From Adiantum capillus-veneris (lineage: Eukaryota > Streptophyta > Polypodiopsida > Polypodiales > Pteridaceae): 64,000 bases of DNA. Shown here piece by piece: positions 22,873 through 35,661 of the stretch (its first letter is position 1; every line of letters begins with the position of its first letter). The stretch covers positions 80,976,338-81,040,337 of the forward strand of contig CM043953.1 in NCBI GenBank assembly GCA_014529385.2, given 5' to 3'. A program made the position numbers and the translations under genes. A model generated the notes under the pieces. The model saw only the letters and a list, made by a program, of their open reading frames with translations. It ran no database searches and was not told the origin of the DNA.

Positions 22873-23271
22873 TGTTACGGCATTAGCCGCGCATGCGGTC
22901 TCGCGGTCCTCTGGACAATGCGGATCAGGAGTCAGGAGTCATGCGGTATGCGGCGGCCGGAGCGGCAGTTCTTCATAGGATATCATGGGACAGGAGTGTG
23001 TGCACCGTTCCCGATCTGTGCTGGAGCAGCGGTTGTATATGGAGGGGCATACCTGTCTTTTCATGTAACTTAACCAATCTCTATGATATTCATGGCATCA
23101 TCTATTGTACTCTGTGTTTGGATTACAAATGAATGAAGCAAGGGTTGTTTTGTGTCTGTGTACTTTGTACTTCCTTCTCTTGTCATTCTGTGCGTTGATG
23201 TTCATATAATGTAGTTGCGGGTAATCATTCCCGTAATGCCTATTGCTCCTGTGTGGGCAATAGCCATTACA
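22873..23271 (+). repeat. 3' LTR of element C
   Basis: TGTTACGGCATTAGCCGC to GCCATTACA, 399 bp, followed by AGGGT. No obvious polypurine tract abuts it; the nearest purine run is GGAGGGG near 22827, an unusual spacing. Confidence 0.93.
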
Positions 23272-23276
23272 AGGGT

Positions 23277-24700
23277 TACCTTATGCAAAAAGAGTCAGAA
23301 TCGAGAGAGAGTTTCAGGAAGACCCACCTGTTGTGAGACACTCACAAGGATATGAACTAGAAGATGAAATCAAAGAAGAACTTAGGCATAGTAGAAGGCA
23401 TGAAGTGAGAGAAGGATTGGAAGAGTCCATGGTTAGACTTGTAGACAATCAGCGAGTTAGACCCCGTCCCAAGTCCAGAAATGGGTAAATAGAAAATACT
23501 CTAGAGACAAAGATCCGAGAGATCACGTAGGAGCATTTGTGAGAGTAATTTGTGTAGAAGAGGTCATGGATTTTGATACGCAATTTGTCAAATTCGGTAT
23601 GACTCTAGAAGATGACGTGGCTATATGGTTTTACTCAGTGGAAAGGCGCAATTTTGAGACGCTAGATGAGCTATTTGAGGAATTCATTGAGGAATTCTCG
23701 TAGAAAGACATAGCTCACAATACGGTCTCGCAAATTCATAGATTCAAGCAGAAAGAGGGTGAATCAGTTCGCAAAGCGGAGTTACGGCTCAAGAGATATG
23801 TCAAGAATCTGCATATGATGAGGAGCTTGACACTAAATGAATTGATCAAAGAAGCTCTTTATCTAATGGATAAATGTGAGGAATATAAAGAAAAGGATTA
23901 TAAGAGTCAAGAGAACAACACATCCTCTCAACACAACGATTCACAGATGATTGAGTCCATTGCAAAACCAACGACACCTATTGATCAAGAAAGGTTTATT
24001 GACAAAATGGTCGAGAGGTTAACTCGTCTTGTAAGGTCTGATTCGAAGGAGCCTAAGTGGTGCAAAATTGAAAGAAAATGGACAAATCATATGAGGGACG
24101 AGTGCTACTATAACATGGAATATGCTAGGAGAAGGTATGTACAACCTGTCCTAGTAGCACCTACTCCACCCAAATACGTTACGGGGAATGCGGTAGGTCT
24201 AGTAGGAGTTTCAAGACCCCTGCGTGTCTTAGGACAACAACCTCCAGTGCCACGTGCTAGAATGCCTATAGACATGAGATACACACCGATAATAGAAGTA
24301 TTTAATAAACAAACGATAGTACCAACTACAATGTATTATAATAACCAAAGATGGTACTACCGTTCGAAGTGACAGAAGATGAGAGTAACACATGGAGTGG
24401 TGAGGCCGGTACAACCTCCACCTCCTGCGTTTCAACCTAAAGAAAGAAGGTATGAGATGGACAAAAGGACATTACAGTTCATTGCAAATAGCGGCTTAGC
24501 TAGGTTAGAGACTATTTACAGCCAAGAGGAATTGCAAGAAGAAGCTCCTCAATCAGAGATAGATTGTCACAAAAGCTGTGACAACCACTTGGTCAAACAA
24601 TGTCCTCATATGGAGATCACTTCAGTAAATGCCTATTGTCTTGACTTGGGCGTCATTCAATTGATTCCCGACTATTCAAAAAACCCAAACTGAGTCATAA
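23277..24700 (+). pseudogene. gag: Element D gag, main domain (broken)
   Basis: Continues the frame of 3807-4385. A gag-like core with GMTLEDDVAIWFYSVERRNF and FKQKEGESVRKAELRLKRYV lies at about 23590-23810. It is followed by an open 185-codon stretch (23815-24372) and a degenerate zinc knuckle (CHKSCDNHLVKQC) near 24570. Stops at 23488 and 23701 and several frameshifts break it. Confidence 0.7.
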
Positions 24701-25199
24701 AGGTCACAAAAAATGTCTCAAGAATCGTTCAGCTACCCAGTAGCTCAAAAAACAAAAATGTTGTGCCAATTCAGGTAGTTACAAGAGTTCAAGCTCAAAA
24801 GGAAGCTAATGAGTACTCAAAGATAGAGAAAACAGATACTGAAGCTAATCCAGGGATGGGTAAACCAAAGACCGATGCACCTAGTCAGAAAACCAATAGC
24901 AAATAAAATAGTTGGAAAGCTAAAAAAGCTAGGATGAAAGCACATAGGAAACAAGAACAAAATTACCAGTTGAGGATCTTACCCAAGCTAAAGAGAAGAT
25001 AAGACAACATGAAGAAATTGGTTGCACCTTCTCTTACACAAACATTCAAACTCTAAAAGAACCATCCACGGAGGAGAAATCGAGAAGTGCTCGTTCAGGA
25101 GGACCAGTCTTGGTAGAAAAGGTTAAAGAACCCTTAGATGCCCTCTTGGAAGCCTATGAAGTGCGGCTCAAAACCAAACCAACCCAAGAACAGAGGTAA

Positions 25200-26470
25200 A
25201 TGAAATATTCATATGAGGAACTAGAGAAGCAAAGGCTTGAAATGTGCCAAAAAATGATTCAAACAGCCCAAGGTTTACTAGAGCCACCAGTCGGAAAACT
25301 AGAGGATGTGATCCTTGTCCCACCTACACCAGTAATCCCACCAAACCAGGAACAAATGGAGCTAGATCCCAATCACGAGCACGGACCAAAGCTCAAGGAC
25401 CTAGCATTAGAAACAAGGATAGTGTTGAATACCACAGATAACTCTTCCGAGGGGTTTCACCTAGCTATACTTGAGGGTTGTAAAGAAATAGATGGTCTTG
25501 ACGAATTGTGGAAAGAAGTTAGAGAGGCCAATGAAGCTAGTGAGCTAAGTAGATGAGTAAACCAGACTCGTGATAAAACAGGAGTATGTCTTCCACCAAT
25601 AGATGAATTTGAGGCTGTATCTCAAATGAATCTAGAAATGCATTCGTATGGGGGGGACAAAGGATCTGTACAGTCTATGGACAGTCAACCCCATTTGCTA
25701 AGAACACTACCGTCCTATATGGGAGAGAACGAGGCTAAATCAGATGTTATTGCAATCCCATCACAGAGATTGTCTTCCAACAAGGTCACCAATTCAAAAG
25801 GATTAATAGATATTCTATCTACCCCAGTCACCTATACTTTAACGTTAGCCGAGTTTCTCAGAATAAGACCAAACATGTGGACGATTGTGGGTAAATGTCT
25901 AGAGAAATTTGGCGTAAAAAACCCAATGACTCAAATTGAGGAAGGGATCAAAGAGCTTGAAATGCCTCAACTAAACACTAGGCCAGTGGCATTAAACAAG
26001 GTAGGTGAGTATTTTGGAGGTGAGGATGGCAACACAACCATCCGTGTGGAGTTCTAAGGTGTCACCACCATGGCAATTTTAGACAAAGGAACTAGAGTTT
26101 CCATCACAACAAAAGAGATCTAGAAACAATGGGAAAACCAGCAGTGAGGGTTACTAGGATGAAACTGCAGCTTGTAGACGGACACATGGAAAGGCCCCTA
26201 GGACTACTAGAAAAAGTAGTTGTTACTTCTTTCAGCATTGAGTATGAGCATACCTTTGCTATTATTGACTTTGGCAAAAAGAACAACTATGACATAATTT
26301 TAGGAAGACCATTCATGAGGCAATTGAAAATGGTTCAAGATTGAGGATACAACCATATCTACCTTAGACACATGGAAACCACGACAAGGATAAACTTGAA
26401 AGACCATAGCTACAAGGATGTGACAAGAACACCAATTGAGGAGTTGGATTCCGCTACGATAGCATGATCA
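25200..26470 (+). pseudogene. Element D linker and retropepsin (broken)
   Basis: Two open stretches (25200-25556, 25626-26057) encode a linker with TYTLTLAEFLRIRPNMW, as found before the protease in plant gypsy elements. The protease follows at 26058-26345: the active site reads ILDKGTRVS, with Lys where Thr or Ser is needed, and the end reads YDIILGRPFMRQLKMVQD. Stops at 26055 and 26121 and a frameshift near 26125 break it. No RT follows. Confidence 0.72.
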
Positions 26471-26640
26471 GAACTTCAACATGGTTGGATAAGCCTAAAG
26501 AACTATGGATGTGCGGAGCTCTACAATGCGAAATCTTAAAGTAAGAGGAATGTATCTTAGAGAGGGCAATTTAAGATAAGGATTATATCTCAGAACCATT
26601 TCTTGAAGAAGCATTAGAGCCACTAGAATGGGAACACATC

Positions 26641-28200
26641 TTGGCTACTCTAGATGTGTGCGCTATTCAAGAAGGTCCAACAATGAAGTTTTGTGATAAA
26701 GATGGCTTTGATGTCGTTCCTTACTTTGCAGCAAGTGCGATCCAGGAAAACGAAGAGAACTGGACATCAACAAGTCCCCAAGATGAAGAGCAAACAAAGA
26801 ACTGTCACAAGTCAAAAGACGAAGAAGAAGATGAGTTCTATGACTTTGTAGAACACTTGGAGCTTCAAGAAGATGTTGACTATGGAAATCCAAACAACCG
26901 AGTAGGTGACATGAATGACACTTTAACTAATGCACGATTTTATGATTGTCCAAATCAAAGACCCAATAACCAATGTGACCACTACAAGATTAAAGTGCAT
27001 CAGAAGTGGATTCCAAAATCCCCGACGTCACACAACTGCAACAAGCATCTTCATATGTGGCTCCTATACAGGAAGAAAAAACTCAACCAAGAAGAAGACG
27101 GACATGGCAACGAGCTCTAATCAATTGGCTAGAAAAGTCCTTCCTGAAAAAATAATCCAAGAGCAAACAGATAATAACTTTCCATAACCAGCCAAACCAC
27201 CAAGGGAAGTGCCAAAATTCAACCTTGTTGAGGATAGTAGCAACAATGATGATTCTTATGACATCCCCTACCAGGAACTCAGGTCATCACTATCACTAGT
27301 AGCTTCCGTAATAGCCATGGAAAGCCAAAAGCAAAGAACAATAAGTCAGAGCCAAAAAGCTCGACAAATCTGGATACCAAAGAGCTAGCTCGGCCAAAAG
27401 CAGGGTGGATCAAGAAGAAGAAAATCTCTGATGTAAAATCAAAAGATCCAACACCAAGAGAAAAAAAATCGAAGTGTGCAAGATTGGCTAAGAAAATAAA
27501 AAAGTTGCAAGCTTTTGCAACTCAGATTTGGGTTCCAAAGAAGTTGATTCAAGCACAAAGAGCTTAGGAGTTTATTTGGATTCCAAAATGGTTAAAGTAT
27601 CAACTCCCAAATTCTGAATCTCATCGCCAACCAAGCGTGCAAGGGCTAAAGCAAAGACCACTGTTGACTCACGCAAAGACAAGGTGGATCCCAAACAAGT
27701 CTCTTCAAACACAAACGAAGTAGAGACAAGTATGGGTTCCCAAAAGAGCATCATCAATGAAACAAGCAGTCATCACAGAGAAGTGGGTCCCAAAGGAAAC
27801 CAATAGAACTATTGTCAACGCACCGCCTCTTGAGTTCTTTCAATTCCTCCTACCACTGCATGCTGCACAAGGCTTATTGATCACTCAGGAGTAAAGTGAA
27901 CGCACAAGAAAGATTGAAAGCAAAATAACCAAAGGCCACCAAAGAGGAATTACAAATCTCAAACAAGTAAGCTAAAACCTTTGAGACAAAGTTGATTTTA
28001 CAAGCGTGTATGGGTTCCAAAGAACGTGATCCCAACACAGAAAATTCAAGAATACATTTGGATCCACAAACAAGACAACCCTACAACACAGTCATGAAAA
28101 CCCACTCCAAAGAAGAAGCAGCTATCAAGGTCATCACAGTGGATGAAAATTAGAACAAAGCACATTTGGCTACCAAAGAAGTTTGACCAAGCACAACACA
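26641..28200 (+). pseudogene. Element D W-P-K repeat region (broken)
   Basis: After an acidic open stretch (26641-27120) the three frames together hold at least nine copies of a Trp motif, W-(V/I/L)-P-K. They lie near 27007, 27371, 27529, 27579, 27688, 27735, 27784, 28012 and 28164, often followed by (L/F)-x-Q-A-Q. The same motif occurs four times in the 3' ORFs of A and B. Frameshifts and stops are frequent. The function is unknown; a tandem peptide-binding or RNA-binding array is possible. Confidence 0.65.
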
Positions 28201-28356
28201 TACCCTTGACGATACCCTGTCGTCCACGAGGACTCCAAATAGCAGGGAGGGGGAGGCATTCTAAATGCGGACCTTATATTATGAATATTAGAGGGCAATG
28301 TTTTGTGAGCTGCATTGAATTTTTGCGTTTGATTGTGATATTTTTTTGACAAAATT

Positions 28357-28370
28357 CACTACAAGAGGTT
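28357..28370 (+). repeat. CACTA terminal inverted repeat, left
   Basis: CACTACAAGAGGTT, exact inverse of 35827-35840, directly after the ATT duplication. Confidence 0.95.
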
Positions 28371-28385
28371 ATGTGTTCTTGTGAC

Positions 28386-28612
28386 GCTCTTAGCGACGGA
28401 AATACACTGGGTTTTTATAACCCCCGGCGTCGCTAAAAGCGTCGCTACGAGAGCGTCGCTATAGGCGTTGCTATAGGCGTCGCTATAGACGTCGCTATAT
28501 AGCGACGCCTATAGCGACGCCTATAGCGACGCTTATAGCGACGCTCTCACAGAAGAGTATAGCGACGCATATAGCGACGTTACAGAGCCATAAATAGCGA
28601 CGCATATAGCGA
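28386..28612. repeat. Left subterminal repeats of the CACTA element
   Basis: Many copies of GCGTCGCTAT or its reverse ATAGCGACGC with 10-12 base spacing. The first group faces one way and the next the other, giving a large foldback around 28498. By analogy with En/Spm these would be transposase-binding motifs. Confidence 0.85.
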
Positions 28613-28979
28613 CGCCTGAGAGAATATTTTTTTGGTGGCAGGACATTGAATGCCTGCCACCCATCAACCATATTGTACTTGATTCACTTTTTAAAAAAAG
28701 TGCAAAGGTAAATAATAGACCCAAAATAGTCACCCACAAGACGCATTGTTTGCAAAATTGACAATTGTACACATCATAGACAAACTGAATTGATTGGCAA
28801 ATGTAATAATGACAATTGTACAACATCATAGGCATAAAGAATTGATTGGCAAAAGGAATTGCGGTGACAAATGTAATAATATACATGGTTCAAAAAGACG
28901 TATAAAATCCGTCTCATGATACATAAGCTATGAGAAACCCTAAACTAATGCTATCTAGATACGGCTAAACTGACGTCGT
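28613..28979. other. CACTA left internal spacer, no gene seen
   Basis: AT-rich. It contains an imperfect tandem duplication around 28749-28875 (CAATTGTACA...CATCATAG...TTGATTGGCAAA twice). Confidence 0.6.
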
Positions 28980-30293
28980 CTAATCAGACGTCTCATCGCG
29001 TCCAAGCGGCGTATCTGTCGGATTCTGCAAAAAAAGACAATAAGACAGTTTTCAGTAAGTATAAACATATAACGACATTTATAAAACAATACAAAAAATA
29101 AAAAAGAGTAAACCCTAATACTAACCATGCCGCTGCGAGAACTGAGAATGTCCATCAGGGCGTTTAAGCCCTTCCTGCCTGCGTACTCGCGCTCGTACGG
29201 TGTGGGATCACGTCCTGTCATCGACCACTGTCAAAACATACAAAGATTTCATTATGTTAGAACTAAAAAACTCATAAACCCTAAACTATCGAACATGCAT
29301 AAAGAGCAATGTGAAAAGACTTACAAAATCGGCCTCAAATGATGCCCATCCACCGCTCCCCAAGTGGTGCGAGCTCCCTGCCTCTACTCGCGCTCTGGCT
29401 GCATCCTTTTGTTGCTTCCACTTGTCGGGATTCTCGCGCGCTGCTTTCTTCGCATTCTTCCAATCTTCTTTGGCCAGCCAATCTGGCCTATTCCACCCAT
29501 TCTTGATTGCTTTTTGCACTTCGGAACGCTTGTGTTTGCAGTATTCGCGCATTCGAATCTTCATCAGGTCTTCATTGAAGCGCTGATCCCGTGTTGGAAC
29601 GGGAAACTCATCATGAAGTATGCTGATGACTCTGTTTTTTAAATCACTTGGTACTTCACTCCATTTGTTTAGTATATAGTGCCTAAACAGCTGAGAGCAA
29701 AGACCACGCATGCGCGAGATCACCTTCTTGCCGTCATCATCCATGATGATGCCGCCGCTGATGTCGACGGAGTAAGGCAAGCCCTCTGGCCGGTGACGCG
29801 TGAACCTGGGTGTCCCGGCAGGGGTCTCTAGCGGCGTGTCGATGGGGGTACGGACGTCAGGTGTCTCCACCGGCGTCTGGGCCCCGAAGCGAGGAGTGTC
29901 GAGTGGGGTGGCTCCTGGCGGAGTAGGTAGAGGTGTGTAGCTTCTAGGAACAGTCAGCCGTGCAAAACCTGGCGTAGACGGCGATGCTGTGGCTGGTGTG
30001 GGGGCGGGCAAAGAAGGGGAGGGTAAAGAGCCTCGTCAAACACGAGGCGGTGTGGAGGCATCGGTGGCGGAATCCCCACAACAACCGCCACCGCCACCAC
30101 TAGAGCGCCGGTGTCTAGAAGAGTGTGACGCTCGTCTCGTCGACGCCGAAGCTTCGGAGCGCGCCGAATGCTCCGAAAGAGAGGGAGATGCGGATGGTGT
30201 AGGAACGCGCGATGATGCGCCAGAGCGATGACGCTCCACGTACCACTGTCTCTGCTGCGGTGACAAAGAAGAAAGAAACTCCTCATCATCCAT
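28980..30293 (-). pseudogene. TNPA-like (Ptta/En/Spm-type) second gene of the CACTA element
   Basis: Three exons can be read: 30293-29325, 29227-29126 and 29024-28980, with GT-AG introns (donors GTAAGT and GTTAGT) and one continuous frame of 371 codons. The N-terminus is Ser/Arg-rich, then comes a Thr-Pro repeat region (TPVETPDVRTPIDTPLETP). From about residue 190 a globular helical domain follows (WSEVPSDLKNRVISILHDEF, then NPDKWKQQKDAARARVEAGS and GRDPTPYEREYAGRKG), typical of the plant transposase family of CACTA elements. A TGA at 30036-30038, where an arginine CGA fits, breaks exon 1. It would bind the subterminal repeats. Confidence 0.75.
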
Positions 30294-30567
30294 ACCTGCA
30301 TTAAACACACGAATATTTAAACTTAATATTGAATGAATAGAGTAGACAATGACGCAAAGACCATTAAATACAATGACGTAATGACGCATATAAATACAAT
30401 GACGCAATGAATCGAGTGGTAGAAGAGGCAAGTCGAAAACTCAGAATTTTCAATCAAAAGATGTGAGCGCGAGTAGAAAAGAGCGTTACACACACCATGG
30501 AAGCTACTTAGAGAGCTAGAGCTTTTACAGCACGGAGCAAAATTGTTCAAATACAATATTTGTGGCT

Positions 30568-33500
30568 TTAAGAGATCTCTCTCTCATCCTCGCATAACTC
30601 AGCATAACTTCCTATATCTATATAGAGCTCTCCGTTTAAACACATATCCTCTGTTTCATTTTGTAGCTCCTCTGCATGCACCCCATATAGAGCAGTAGCA
30701 TCTTGATGCTCGTCTGGCACCACCGCAGCGGCTTCTGATTGAGCATCTTCTCTGATCTCCTCCATTGATGTCGTTGTGATTGGCACATGGTAGCCTTCAT
30801 ACGTCCTTGCACTACGAGGGGCTAACTCTATGACGTACCACCAGTTTGATGTAGACTTTGTAGGATGAAATACTACCTGCCAAAGCCACATAACTTACAT
30901 GAGAGCTTTCAAGCACATAACTTGTAAAAGGGGGATGTTAACTATTTATATATATACTTACTTGTTCACAATGCTCGGGTAGTACGAAAGTGTCTCTTAG
31001 GTCAGTCCATTTCTTAGTAGAATCCACCTCAAGAAAACCAGACTCTCCTCTACGCACAGTAGCGTTTCGACCCTCCATGATTATCTTGAACCATTGCACG
31101 TCGAACAAGTCGACAAAAAATCCTCTGTAATCGATCCTCAAAATCTCTTGCAGCGTGCCGAAGTAAGTGAGTTCCGCCACCACGGGATCTGCATCAGAGG
31201 AACGTCGTCGACTAGACTGTTCAAATTTTGCCATGATTCCACAATCTTGAGTAAAACGCTTTTTGTCGATTCGTTCCACCCTAAAATGTCGACCTTTACA
31301 CCATGCTGCTGTGTATGACTTATACTACAACGAACAAAGATTATGAGTGGCCGTTCAAACGTTTATAAATAAAGTCACTTGCTAGTCGTACATTGCAAAC
31401 TTACCTTGGTCGCGCAACCCCGAGAGTACTCCCACTCTTCTTCAGTCACTTCGTCACCGCATTGTTGTGCGCTTTTCAATTGGTTGTGCAACCATCTTAA
31501 GCTCATGAAGGTTGGTAGGCTCTCCAGAACCGCTGGATAGTGCATCGGTGGTCGTCTTCCCCGTCTCCACTCGATTCGTGCCCTTTGTCGCTCTTGCTTT
31601 GCATCCTCATATTGTGAAATCCACTTTTGCATCACTGGATTGTGAAGCATGCAAAATCGGTTGATTTTAGCCTCTAGATCTTCCGTCATCTTCTTCTCAA
31701 CACCGAGATTGCACATGACAATCCCAGATATGCGCTCATCATCTATGGTTCGCCATAGCGTGTCCCGGGATTTATCAAATCCGTCTAGCCACTCTCCAAT
31801 GTACACTAGGGACTCTGATACCAACCAACCTTCTGCCATGCTACCCTCCGGACGTGCCTTTTGACGCACATATCCCTTAAGCGTTTTCATGAAACGCTCT
31901 AAGAAGAACATCCATCTGGAATGAACTGTGCCAGCTATTTCCACCTCATCAACTATGTGAATAAGAAGATGCACCTGAATGGTTAGCATTGTAGTAGGAA
32001 AATGTTTCTCAAACATGCACACAAGCTCCGCAGCATTTAGTTTGGCGAATGGTATGGAGTCTACGTCGATCTCCTTTTGTGAGATCCATTGCACCAGCTT
32101 TGCAAGTTTGTAGATTGTGTTACGGATGTCGAGAGACAAACATCCCTCAATGGCAACCGGTAAGATAAACTGTAAAGTATGTGCAGCAATGATATTAAAG
32201 TCCACATTTTATGCAATGATATTAAAGTCCACTATGAACGTACCTGACACATTTTATGCCAATCGTGTGACTTCAAACCGGTAAGCTTTCCTTCTTTAGT
32301 AAAACACGTTCGGAGCGAGTGCATTACGCCAGTGGGGGTCCGCAAAGATCGAATGGCTAGTATGGTAACTCGTACCATAGAGATAGTCTCTTCATCCCTG
32401 GAGGCAATCCGTCATCGCACATCTCCTTCTGCTCTAACCATGCTTGTGCAGACATCCTTGGTGGCTCTCTTCCCAAAAAGCCGTCGCGTAACACATGATT
32501 CTCCGGAAGATACGCTTGATGACCTTCGTAGATTTGCTTCTTCAGTGAGGGTGCCCTACGTGCATTCAGTCTAGGTCCACATGTGACACATGCTCTGTAT
32601 CCGCTTGTTTGAAGCCCTGCATGTATACACATGATAATAGATCAACTATGGGGAAAAACCAGATTTACAGTGTCTGAGAGAGGAGTGTCAATAGATCACC
32701 TGAGCATTCTGTTAGCCCGGGATAGTCATGCATGGTCCACATTAGAATACCTCTGATCAAAGCATTCCGTCGTCCTGTGTGTCGGCTCATATCCACCACC
32801 TCTATGCCAATCCACAATTGTTGTAGCTCTTCCAATAGTGGACGAAGATACACATCCATATTCCCCACTTTATATCGCCCTGGCACAATCAAGCTTAGCC
32901 ATAGGTGCCCCTTCTTCGTAGTCAACCACGGGGGAATGTTGTAGTTGACGATGACAACGGGCCATACACTGTAAGATGTTGATCTTTGACCAAATGGATT
33001 TACGCCATCCATAGCCAGGCCTAAGCGCAAATTTCGAGCTTCCCTGGCAAAATCCGACCATGTTCCATCTATATGTTTCCAGGCTGCGCAATCTGCAGGA
33101 ATTCGTAGCACACCATCCGAAGATTTATTCTCCTCATGCCATGATGCTAGGGCGGCCATGGACTTACATTCGAAGAAATGCTTGATGCGAGGAAGCAAAG
33201 GAAAATGTCGCAAAACCTTTTGTGGAATTTTTGTCCCGTGGAGATCTACTCGATATCTTTCGGAATCACATTTCGGACACTTCTCCATGTCTGTGTATTC
33301 CCCTCTGAAAAGAATGCAGTCATTAGGACAAGCATGGATAGAATTGTAATCCATCCCCAAGTTTCGCAAAATCTTTCTTGCTTCATCTCGGGAATCTGGC
33401 ATCACATTGTCAGCTGGTAGAATGTGCTCTTTCAGCAATCTACACAACATAAAAATATGATACAGTCGTGTAAAAATCTATCAGATCATTATACATTTAG

Positions 33501-34068
33501 AGTTCTATTAAAGTAAACTAATTGTAATAGATCACCTGAAAAGCGCTGTGACGCTAGTGTCACTCCATCCAAACTTTGCCTGCATGTTGAGAAGAACCAG
33601 GAGTGCTTTCAATCTAGACATACGTGCTCCATTATACAATGATGTATCTGCTTCACTTTTCATATCATCATAGATAAGCCTTTCTGAATCCATGATCGTC
33701 TCGATCATTTCATCAATCTCGGGCTCAAACATTGCCTCGTTGGGAATGTGCTCTGCATGATCATCCCCCGAGCTGTCAGAGGCTACATCTTGTGGCCTCA
33801 CATATGCTGCTTGACCAAAGCGCCTGCGAATACGTCTATTGGGTTGCAAGATTGCTGCTTGTTGGCCAGCGTCAGAGTCCGACGAGTTATAATTGGCAAC
33901 AACTCGATCTATAATAGATGGATCGAACTCGCCAAATTCACGAACGTGCTGCAAAGAAACACGTCTTGTCCGTCGCACAGCATGCTTGCATTGATTACAA
34001 GGACATAAGACCCTCGTTGAGAGATAGGTGTTTCGGTTGGACGGTCCCACATCTTCGTCGCTACTCAT
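30568..34068 (-). pseudogene. TNP2-like transposase of the CACTA element
   Basis: Exons read as 34068-33536, 33439-32700, 32616 to about 32244, 32169-31405, 31324-30962 and 30876-30568, all with GT-AG borders in matching phase. Exon 1 has the CPCNQCKH zinc-like motif. Exon 2 has the TNP2 core (ACPNDCILFRGEYTDMEKCP, AMDGVNPFG with a catalytic Asp, HDYPGL). Exon 4 has a DUF4218-like domain (FLERFMKTLKGYVRQKARPE, containing the likely catalytic Glu). Exons 5-6 have a DUF4216-like domain. Exon 3 carries TAG 32357-32359 and a frame change, and the usual Asp-x-Met-His segment after ELPY is reduced to GVMHSL, so the catalytic triad is incomplete. Confidence 0.85.
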
Positions 34069-34130
34069 AATGAGGATAAAAAACTTATAACCTAGACAAC
34101 AAATTTAATATTCTATTGGCATTCTTCGTC

Positions 34131-34186
<56 letters not shown>

Positions 34187-35337
34187 ACCTCACATTCTCT
34201 AGTCATGTCCAATCCCCGCACACCTCGGTCTAGAGGTGCACGGAGATCAGAACCACCGGGTTATAATCTCGTCTTTATTGGTCAATACCTATATTTGTGG
34301 GTACAAGAAATCTACACACCCACATCTACATGATACTGCATGTAGTGGACAAAACCCCTTTGCCTCTTCTCTAGCTGTAGCACTTCACAGCATCTTAACA
34401 TCTTTTCACAGTAGATCTTTTCACTGTTCGTCTAACTCTAAACCCTAAACCGTAAGTAATTCTTGCGTGGACTCGATCTAACGTAAATAAGCGTAAATCT
34501 AAATAAACGTAAATCTAACTAAAAATAAAGCTAAATCTAATTTAACGTAAGTCTAATGACTAGAGGTTGTCTAGATGGTCATTGTGTCGGGGATGTAGTG
34601 ACTCTTGCCGCCCTGAAGATCCACCTTCTTCCCTATCTTCTGAAGACATTTCACCAGTACTTTTGGATCGACGGAGCCCACTATGAGAGAAGGCAGCAAT
34701 ACCCTATATTCCATTGAGGGCTTTCTTCACCCGCTTCATGCAGACATCGCAGTCTATGGAGATCCGCATCTAATCTAATATAACATAAATCTAAATCTAG
34801 CTTAAATAAATGTAAATCTAGTTAAAAATAAACCTAAATCTAATTTAATGTAAGTCTACATATAACCTAATCTTTAACGTCTTTTGAAATAGTTTCCTAC
34901 GACGTTATAACTCTCTTCTTCCTGTGTGTGTGCGCGTGTGTGGATGTGTGTGCCAATAAAAAGAGATAAATGGTATAACCTTTCTATCACCCATGCCAAG
35001 TATGATAGATTGATTATGCCATTTCTCTCTTGAATAATAGGTCTTCAGTTCAACTCCTCGTCGGCTAGATCTTTAGGTCTTTTAATTTTAATTAGTTTCC
35101 TACGACGCTCCCTTAGTTTCTCTTTCTTTCTCTTTCAATGTGTGTGCGTTTTTTTGGATCGTATGCATGTTTTCTTTCTCTTTTCCTCTCTCAATGTGTG
35201 CGTTTTTTGTTTATGCATGTTCTCTCTCTCTTTTCCTCTCTCAATGCGTGCGTTTTTTGTTTATGCATGCTCTCTCTCTCTTTTTCTCTCTCAATGTGTG
35301 TGTGCATTCTTTGTTTATGTATGTGTGTGCGTTTTTG

Positions 35338-35375
<38 letters not shown>

Positions 35376-35640
35376 AACACTATATGTGTGTGTATGTGTG
35401 TGTGTGTGAGAGAGAGAGCGAGGGAGAGAGAAAGAAAGGAAGGGAACATGAGAAAGAGGAGAGGGAAGGAGCATACCTGTCTCTCCTTCCTCTCCTCGTG
35501 CGTGTGTGTGTGTGTGTGTGTGTGTGTAAAAGAAAAAGAGAGAGAGAGAGAGAGAGAGAGTGAGGGAGAGCGTTACCTGCTCTTTGCTTGAGGGCGCCGA
35601 AAAACTCAGATCTGAGATCTGAGTTTTTGGGCGCGCTCGG
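34069..35640. other. CACTA 5' region, no gene seen
   Basis: Upstream of the TNP2 start. It holds a (CT)n run at 34136-34184, two diverged copies of a GTAAATCTA-rich block (about 34490-34560 and 34800-34860), three 50-bp repeats with TTTTCCTCTCTCAATGTGTG (35181, 35231, 35281), and compound CT, GT and GA microsatellites (35340-35560). The promoter of both genes should lie here, but no clear TATA box was found. Confidence 0.65.
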
Positions 35641-35661
35641 TTATTTTTTTTACCCCAGCTG

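Larger units (their letters stand above)
4391..23271 (+). mobile_element. Element C: Ty3/gypsy retrotransposon with a large 3' ORF, interrupted by element B
   Basis: LTRs at 4391-4789 and 22873-23271 are flanked by identical 5-bp duplications AGGGT (4386-4390 and 23272-23276). Removing element B and one of its TSD copies leaves about 8.6 kb. The order is LTR, primer-binding site, gag, zinc knuckles, protease, RT, RNase H, integrase, extra 3' ORF, LTR; RT before integrase defines Ty3/gypsy. Several stops, two frameshifts and the B insertion inactivate it. The left LTR starts TC where the right starts TG, so one end is mutated. The LTRs differ by roughly 3-4 % by eye. Confidence 0.92.

Noticed and set aside
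34436-34452. Interstitial telomere repeat
   Set aside because: AAACCCTAAACC is only about two units of the plant telomere motif; such short matches are common.
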